Origin: JBGPRB01 sp964422155
GTDB lineage: Bacteria > Chloroflexota > Dehalococcoidia > Dehalococcoidales > RBG-16-60-22
Direction of reading: 5' to 3'
DNA: 16,928 bases
NCBI GenBank assembly: GCA_964422155.1
Contig: CAYQZZ010000043.1
Coordinates: forward strand, 1 to 16,928
Shown here: in pieces, positions 13,648 to 16,928 of the stretch
Numbering within the stretch: the first letter of the stretch is position 1
Layout: every line of letters starts with the position of its first letter
Program-made: the position numbers and the translations under genes
The notes under the pieces: generated by a model
Databases searched by the model: none
Told to the model about the DNA's origin: nothing
Seen by the model: only the letters and a program-made list of their open reading frames with translations

Positions 13648-14046
13648 ATGACAGTCACAGACCCAATTGCCGATATGTTAACCCGAATACGAAATGCCAT
13701 CATGGTGAGGCACGATAGTGTGCTGGTACCTGCCTCCAAGATAAAACTATCGATGGCCAAAATCCTTAAGGAGGAGGGCTTTATTACCGACTATGAGGTA
13801 GTCAAGGGTAAGCCCCACCGGCTGATTAAAATTCAAATACGGTATTTTGATAATAATAAACCGGCCATTGCGGGATTAAAGCGCATCAGTAAGCCGGGAC
13901 TCAGAGTGTATGTTCAGAAGAAGGAAATCCCGCGTGTTTACGGCGGCCTGGGTATCGCTATTCTTTCCACGTCCCAGGGTCTCAGGACAGGACAGCAGGC
14001 CTGGCGCCAGGGGGGCGGCGGCGAGTTGCTATGTTATATATGGTAA
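13648..14046 (+). CDS. rpsH: 30S ribosomal protein S8
   Basis: S8 binds the 16S central domain and in E. coli represses the spc operon. It has 132 residues, standard. It begins MTVTDPIADMLTRIRNAIMV and has ILKEEGFITDYEVVKG, GLKRISKPGLRVYVQKKEIP and PRVYGGLGIAILSTSQGL, ending GGELLCYIW. ATG at 13648 follows AGAAGGAA. An ATG at 13644 is in another frame. The C-terminus aligns with the family to the last residue, so there is no frameshift. Confidence 0.97.
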   Translation: MTVTDPIADMLTRIRNAIMVRHDSVLVPASKIKLSMAKILKEEGFITDYEVVKGKPHRLIKIQIRYFDNNKPAIAGLKRISKPGLRVYVQKKEIPRVYGGLGIAILSTSQGLRTGQQAWRQGGGGELLCYIW

Positions 14047-14067
14047 ACAAATCTTGGAGTGATATTG

Positions 14068-14619
14068 ATGTCTAGGATAGGACGATTGCCGATAACGGTA
14101 CCGTCAGGGGTAACGGTAAATATTACAGGAGAGAGCGTCACCGTAAAAGGCCCCAAAGGCCAGCTCACGCGCTCCCTCCCCGCTGAAATGCGCGTCAACC
14201 TGGAAGGCAATATCCTCACCGTGACCCGGCCCAGCGACAGTAAAAAGCACCGTGCTTACCACGGACTGACAAGAAGCCTTGTAGCGAATATGGTAGACGG
14301 CGTGTCCAAGGGCTTTGAAAAGACGCTGGAAATAGTCGGGGTTGGCTATCGCGCCGAGAAGGTCGGTGATAAACTGTCCCTGCGCATCGGTTTTTCGCAC
14401 CCGGTAGAAGTAAAGCCACCGCCCGGAATAACGCTATCCGTCGAAGGAAACACCCGCATTAAAATCAGCGGGATAAATAAAGAAGACGTGGGTGAGACGG
14501 CCGCTGAAATCCGCGCCCTGCGCGTACCCGACCATTACAAGGGTAAAGGCATCAGATACACCGGAGAAACGGTACATCTTAAACCGGGCAAGGCCGGTAA
14601 GGTTGTGGGCAGGACTTAA
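14068..14619 (+). CDS. rplF: 50S ribosomal protein L6
   Basis: L6 lies near the factor-binding site at the base of the L7/L12 stalk. From ATG 14068 it has 183 residues: MSRIGRLPITVPSGVTVNI, VTVKGPKGQLTRSLP, the second domain with GVGYRAEKVGDKLSLRIGFS, and the C-terminal VRALRVPDHYKGKGIRY-like IRALRVPDHYKGKGIRYTGE ending GKAGKVVGRT. GGAG lies eight bases before this ATG. GTG at 14059 and TTG at 14065 are in-frame but less suitable. Confidence 0.96.
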   Translation: MSRIGRLPITVPSGVTVNITGESVTVKGPKGQLTRSLPAEMRVNLEGNILTVTRPSDSKKHRAYHGLTRSLVANMVDGVSKGFEKTLEIVGVGYRAEKVGDKLSLRIGFSHPVEVKPPPGITLSVEGNTRIKISGINKEDVGETAAEIRALRVPDHYKGKGIRYTGETVHLKPGKAGKVVGRT

Positions 14620-14621
14620 AA

Positions 14622-14987
14622 ATGAGAAAATCTGATACCAGAGAAGCACGGATAAGAAGACATCACAGAGTCAGGCTAAAGGTGAACGGCACCGATTCCA
14701 GGCCACGGCTTTGTGTTTTCCGCAGCCTGAACCATATTTACGCCCAGGTAATCGATGATTCACAGGGGCATACCCTGGTCTCCGCCTCGACACTTGACAC
14801 CGAGATAAAAAACGATACCAAGGGGAAACCCAAGGCCAGCCGTGCTGGAATGGTCGGTTCGCTGCTGGCAAAACGCGCCGTGGAGAAAGGAATCAGCCAG
14901 ATTGCCTTTGACCGCGGTGGATTCAAGTACCAGGGCAGGGTAAAAGCTCTGGCGGAAGCAGCCCGGAAGGGTGGACTTAAGTTCTAA
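14622..14987 (+). CDS. rplR: 50S ribosomal protein L18
   Basis: L18 attaches 5S rRNA to the 50S subunit together with L5. It has 121 residues, normal. It shows EARIRRHHRVRLKVNGTDSR, RPRLCVFRSLNHIYAQVIDD, LVSASTLD, VGSLLAKRAVEKGISQIAFD and the C-terminal GGFKYQGRVKALAEAARKGG. ATG starts two bases after the rplF stop. Confidence 0.96.
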   Translation: MRKSDTREARIRRHHRVRLKVNGTDSRPRLCVFRSLNHIYAQVIDDSQGHTLVSASTLDTEIKNDTKGKPKASRAGMVGSLLAKRAVEKGISQIAFDRGGFKYQGRVKALAEAARKGGLKF

Positions 14988-14995
14988 GAGAGGAC

Positions 14996-15532
14996 ATGGC
15001 AGGTCTGATGAAGCAAGCATTAAGTCGGATTGACCCGGCCGAACTAAATTTAAACGATAAGCTTATCAACGTTAACCGCGTTGCCAAGGTGATGAAAGGA
15101 GGCAAGCGCCTCCGTTTCAGCGCCCTGGTGGTTACCGGTGATGGTGAGGGGCATGTCGGCCTCGGTATCGGTAAGGCCAACGAGGTGCCCGCCGCGATAA
15201 GCAAAGGCGGAGCTCAGGCCAGGAAGAATTTAATCAAGGTTACCTTGGCCGGTAGCACCATTCCTCATGGGATTACGGTACATTATGGAGCCGCTGCGGT
15301 CATGTTGAAACCGGCCGTGCCGGGCACCGGCGTCATTGCCGGCGGCAGTATCCGCGCGGTGCTGGAAGCCTGCGGCATCAAGGATATCCTGACAAAATCA
15401 CTCGGCAAGGGCAACCACATTAATGTCGCCAGGGCGACCATGCTGGCCCTCAGCGAGTTGAAAAACCCGAAAGAAGAGATAGCCAGACGCAAGTCGATAG
15501 TAAGTACCGGGGAGGCGGCGTCCCGTGAGTAA
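14996..15532 (+). CDS. rpsE: 30S ribosomal protein S5
   Basis: S5 lies on the 30S solvent side by the mRNA entry channel and decoding region. It has 178 residues, normal. The N-terminal dsRBD-like domain has INVNRVAKVMKGGKRLRFSA and VVTGDGEGHVGLGIGKANEV. The second domain has TIPHGITVHYGAAAVMLKPA, GTGVIAGGSIRAVLEACGIK and NHINVARATMLALSEL. Nothing unusual is visible in the N-terminal loop linked to spectinomycin response. ATG at 14996 with GAGAGG. The stop overlaps the rpmD GTG by 8 bases. Confidence 0.97.
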   Translation: MAGLMKQALSRIDPAELNLNDKLINVNRVAKVMKGGKRLRFSALVVTGDGEGHVGLGIGKANEVPAAISKGGAQARKNLIKVTLAGSTIPHGITVHYGAAAVMLKPAVPGTGVIAGGSIRAVLEACGIKDILTKSLGKGNHINVARATMLALSELKNPKEEIARRKSIVSTGEAASRE

Positions 15533-15719
15533 ATTACGCATTACGTGGATTAAAAGCTACATCGGCTACGAGGAAAGCCAGAGGAAAACTCTTAAATCCC
15601 TGGGTTTTCATCGCCTGAACCAGAGCGTCGTGCATGAAGATTCGAACTCCTTACGTGGCATGATAAATAAAGTGAGACATCTGGTTAAAGTGGAGGAAGA
15701 GATTGGTAAGACAAAATAG
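15525..15719 (+). CDS. rpmD: 50S ribosomal protein L30
   Basis: L30 is a small peripheral 50S protein. It has 64 residues: LRITWIKSYIGYEESQRKTL, KSLGFHRLNQSVVHED and LRGMINKVRHLVKVEEE, the standard L30 pattern. GTG start at 15525 inside the end of rpsE with a GGGGAGG upstream. Its last 17 bases overlap the start of rplO. The gene is often missing in other lineages but is intact here. Confidence 0.95.
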   Translation: MSKLRITWIKSYIGYEESQRKTLKSLGFHRLNQSVVHEDSNSLRGMINKVRHLVKVEEEIGKTK

Positions 15720-16173
15720 TATCGCCCCGGCCTACGGCTCCAGGAAAGCCAGCAAGCGCGTTGGTCGCGGCAACGGCAGCGGGCACGGCACCTATTCCGG
15801 ACGCGGCTGCAAAGGCCAGAAGGCCCGGGCGGGCAATAATAAAATGCGCCCCGGCTTCGAGGGCGGTCAGCTGCCGTTAATCAAGCGCCTGCCCAGAAAG
15901 CGCGGCTTCACCAATATCTTCCGGACGGAGTACAGCACCGTCAATATCGGCGAACTCAATTCGTTCGAGTCCGGCAGTGAGGTTACGCCGGAGAAAATGA
16001 TAGCGGCGGGGATTATCAAATCGCTGATAAACCCGATTAAAATTCTGGCTGACGGGGACATCGACCGTCCCCTTACCGTCAGAGCAAATAAATTTTCGGC
16101 TTCAGCTAAGTCCAAGATAGAGTCAGCCGGCGGTACGGTTGAGGAGGTAGAGCATGCGGCAAAAGCCGAGTAG
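15703..16173 (+). CDS. rplO: 50S ribosomal protein L15
   Basis: L15 is a late 50S assembly protein with a long basic N-terminal extension into 23S rRNA. It has 156 residues, normal. The N-terminus reads IAPAYGSRKASKRVGRGNGS, GHGTYSGRGCKGQKARAG and GFEGGQLPLIKRLPRKRGF, and the C-domain has KILADGDIDRPLTVRANKFS and KSKIESAGGTVEEV. The start is TTG at 15703, selected by a GGAGG six to seven bases upstream and by homology; no ATG or GTG is available upstream of the conserved region. It overlaps rpmD by 17 bases and secY by 20 bases. Confidence 0.94.
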   Translation: MVRQNSIAPAYGSRKASKRVGRGNGSGHGTYSGRGCKGQKARAGNNKMRPGFEGGQLPLIKRLPRKRGFTNIFRTEYSTVNIGELNSFESGSEVTPEKMIAAGIIKSLINPIKILADGDIDRPLTVRANKFSASAKSKIESAGGTVEEVEHAAKAE

Positions 16174-16928
16174 ACCCAGACTGCTGCAGGCAATGTTCGA
16201 TGCCTTCAGCCTGCCCGACCTCAGGCGCCGAATCCTGATTACCATTGGCATCCTGGTAGTCTTTCGTTTTATCGCTCACGTGCCTATGCCGGGTGTAAAC
16301 CCTGATATCCTTAAAAACCTCTTTGAGACAAACGCCCTGCTGGGCATGCTTGACCTGTTCAGCGGCGGCGCCATGAAGCAGTTCAGCGTGGCTTCGATGG
16401 GCGTCTATCCCTATATCACCGCTTCCATTATCATCATACTGCTGGTGCCGACAATCCCGAAGCTGCAGGCCCTCTCGCAGGAAGGTGAATCCGGCAGGAA
16501 CAAGATTAATCTGATTACACACTGGTTGACCGTGCCGCTGGCCGGCCTTTCTGGCTATGGTCAGCTGGTATTACTACAACGTGCCGGCGCCATCAGCGAT
16601 ACAACTCTCCTGCCCACGATAGCCATGGTAATATCATTGATAGCCGGCACCGTCTTTCTGGTCTGGCTGGGAGAGCTTATTACCGAATACGGCATCGGCA
16701 ACGGCGTCTCCATCATTATCTTCGGGGGTATCGTGGCTGGCTATCCGTCATTAATCCAGGAGGGTTTCCTGGCCAAAGGAAATCCCATGGGTCTGGTTGT
16801 GTATATTGTTATTGTCCTGATTACCGTCGTCCTGATTGTCATCTTCACCGAGGCACACCGCCGCATACCGGTGCAGTATGCCCGCAGCGTCTTTCGCGGC
16901 GGCCGCATGTACCGGCAATCGGGCACAA
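16154..16928 (+). CDS. secY: Protein translocase subunit SecY, N-terminal part (cut by window edge)
   Basis: SecY is the channel of the SecYEG translocon in the cytoplasmic membrane. The readable 258 residues begin MRQKPSRPRLLQAMFDAFSL and contain PDLRRRILITIGILVVFRFI (first membrane segment), HVPMPGVNPD, the plug-region ALLGMLDLFSGGAMKQFSVA, MGVYPYITASIIIILLVPTI (second membrane segment), LITEYGIGNGVSIIIFGGIV, and HRRIPVQYARSVFRGG, all canonical SecY landmarks. At least five hydrophobic segments are visible. ATG at 16154 lies inside the end of rplO, with GAGGAGG about seven bases upstream, the usual spc-operon coupling. The remaining C-terminal half lies beyond the window. The HRRIPVQYAR segment normally continues with a basic loop, here FRGGRMYRQSG. 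Confidence 0.96.
   Translation, partial: MRQKPSRPRLLQAMFDAFSLPDLRRRILITIGILVVFRFIAHVPMPGVNPDILKNLFETNALLGMLDLFSGGAMKQFSVASMGVYPYITASIIIILLVPTIPKLQALSQEGESGRNKINLITHWLTVPLAGLSGYGQLVLLQRAGAISDTTLLPTIAMVISLIAGTVFLVWLGELITEYGIGNGVSIIIFGGIVAGYPSLIQEGFLAKGNPMGLVVYIVIVLITVVLIVIFTEAHRRIPVQYARSVFRGGRMYRQSGT

Overview
This window is a conserved chromosomal housekeeping region. A shikimate-pathway operon runs leftward on the minus strand. Divergent from it, a fused str-S10-spc ribosomal-protein operon runs rightward on the plus strand. Composition and protein style suggest a bacterium of the Chloroflexota, probably Dehalococcoidia. The clues are the zinc-type short S14, L15 beginning with an IAPAYGSRK-like N-terminus, no tuf after fusA, aroBDEK lying back to back with rpsL (an arrangement I recall from Dehalococcoides and could not check), and dispersed GAGCGAAGCGAAG-type repeats. 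The lineage is an inference. A 100-N run shows that this is a draft scaffold, probably from a metagenome.

Positions 1-2892 (minus strand) carry aroB, aroD, aroE and the 5' end of aroK. These encode four enzymes of the path from DAHP towards shikimate 3-phosphate. aroB/aroD and aroD/aroE overlap. A dispersed inverted-repeat element sits between aroE and aroK.

Positions 2893-3334 are the only long stretch without a gene. It holds candidate divergent promoters, an exact 55-bp direct repeat flanking the N gap (probably an assembly overlap that was not merged), and a strong hairpin just upstream of rpsL.

Positions 3335-16928 (plus strand) read rpsL, rpsG, fusA, rpsJ, rplC, rplD, rplW, rplB, rpsS, rplV, rpsC, rplP, rpmC, rpsQ, rplN, rplX, rplE, rpsN(Z), rpsH, rplF, rplR, rpsE, rpmD, rplO and the 5' part of secY. 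The S10-spc order is complete and canonical. Genes are packed with short spacers or overlaps, consistent with one co-transcribed, translationally coupled unit. The main interruption is a second dispersed element between rpsJ and rplC.

No novel multi-gene system is visible. The real oddities are a 236-residue tail on ribosomal protein S3 built from eleven 17-residue tandem repeats, a proline in S12 at the site where a lysine normally governs streptomycin response, two related mobile-type palindromic elements inside essential operons, the leader hairpin, and the gap-flanking repeat.
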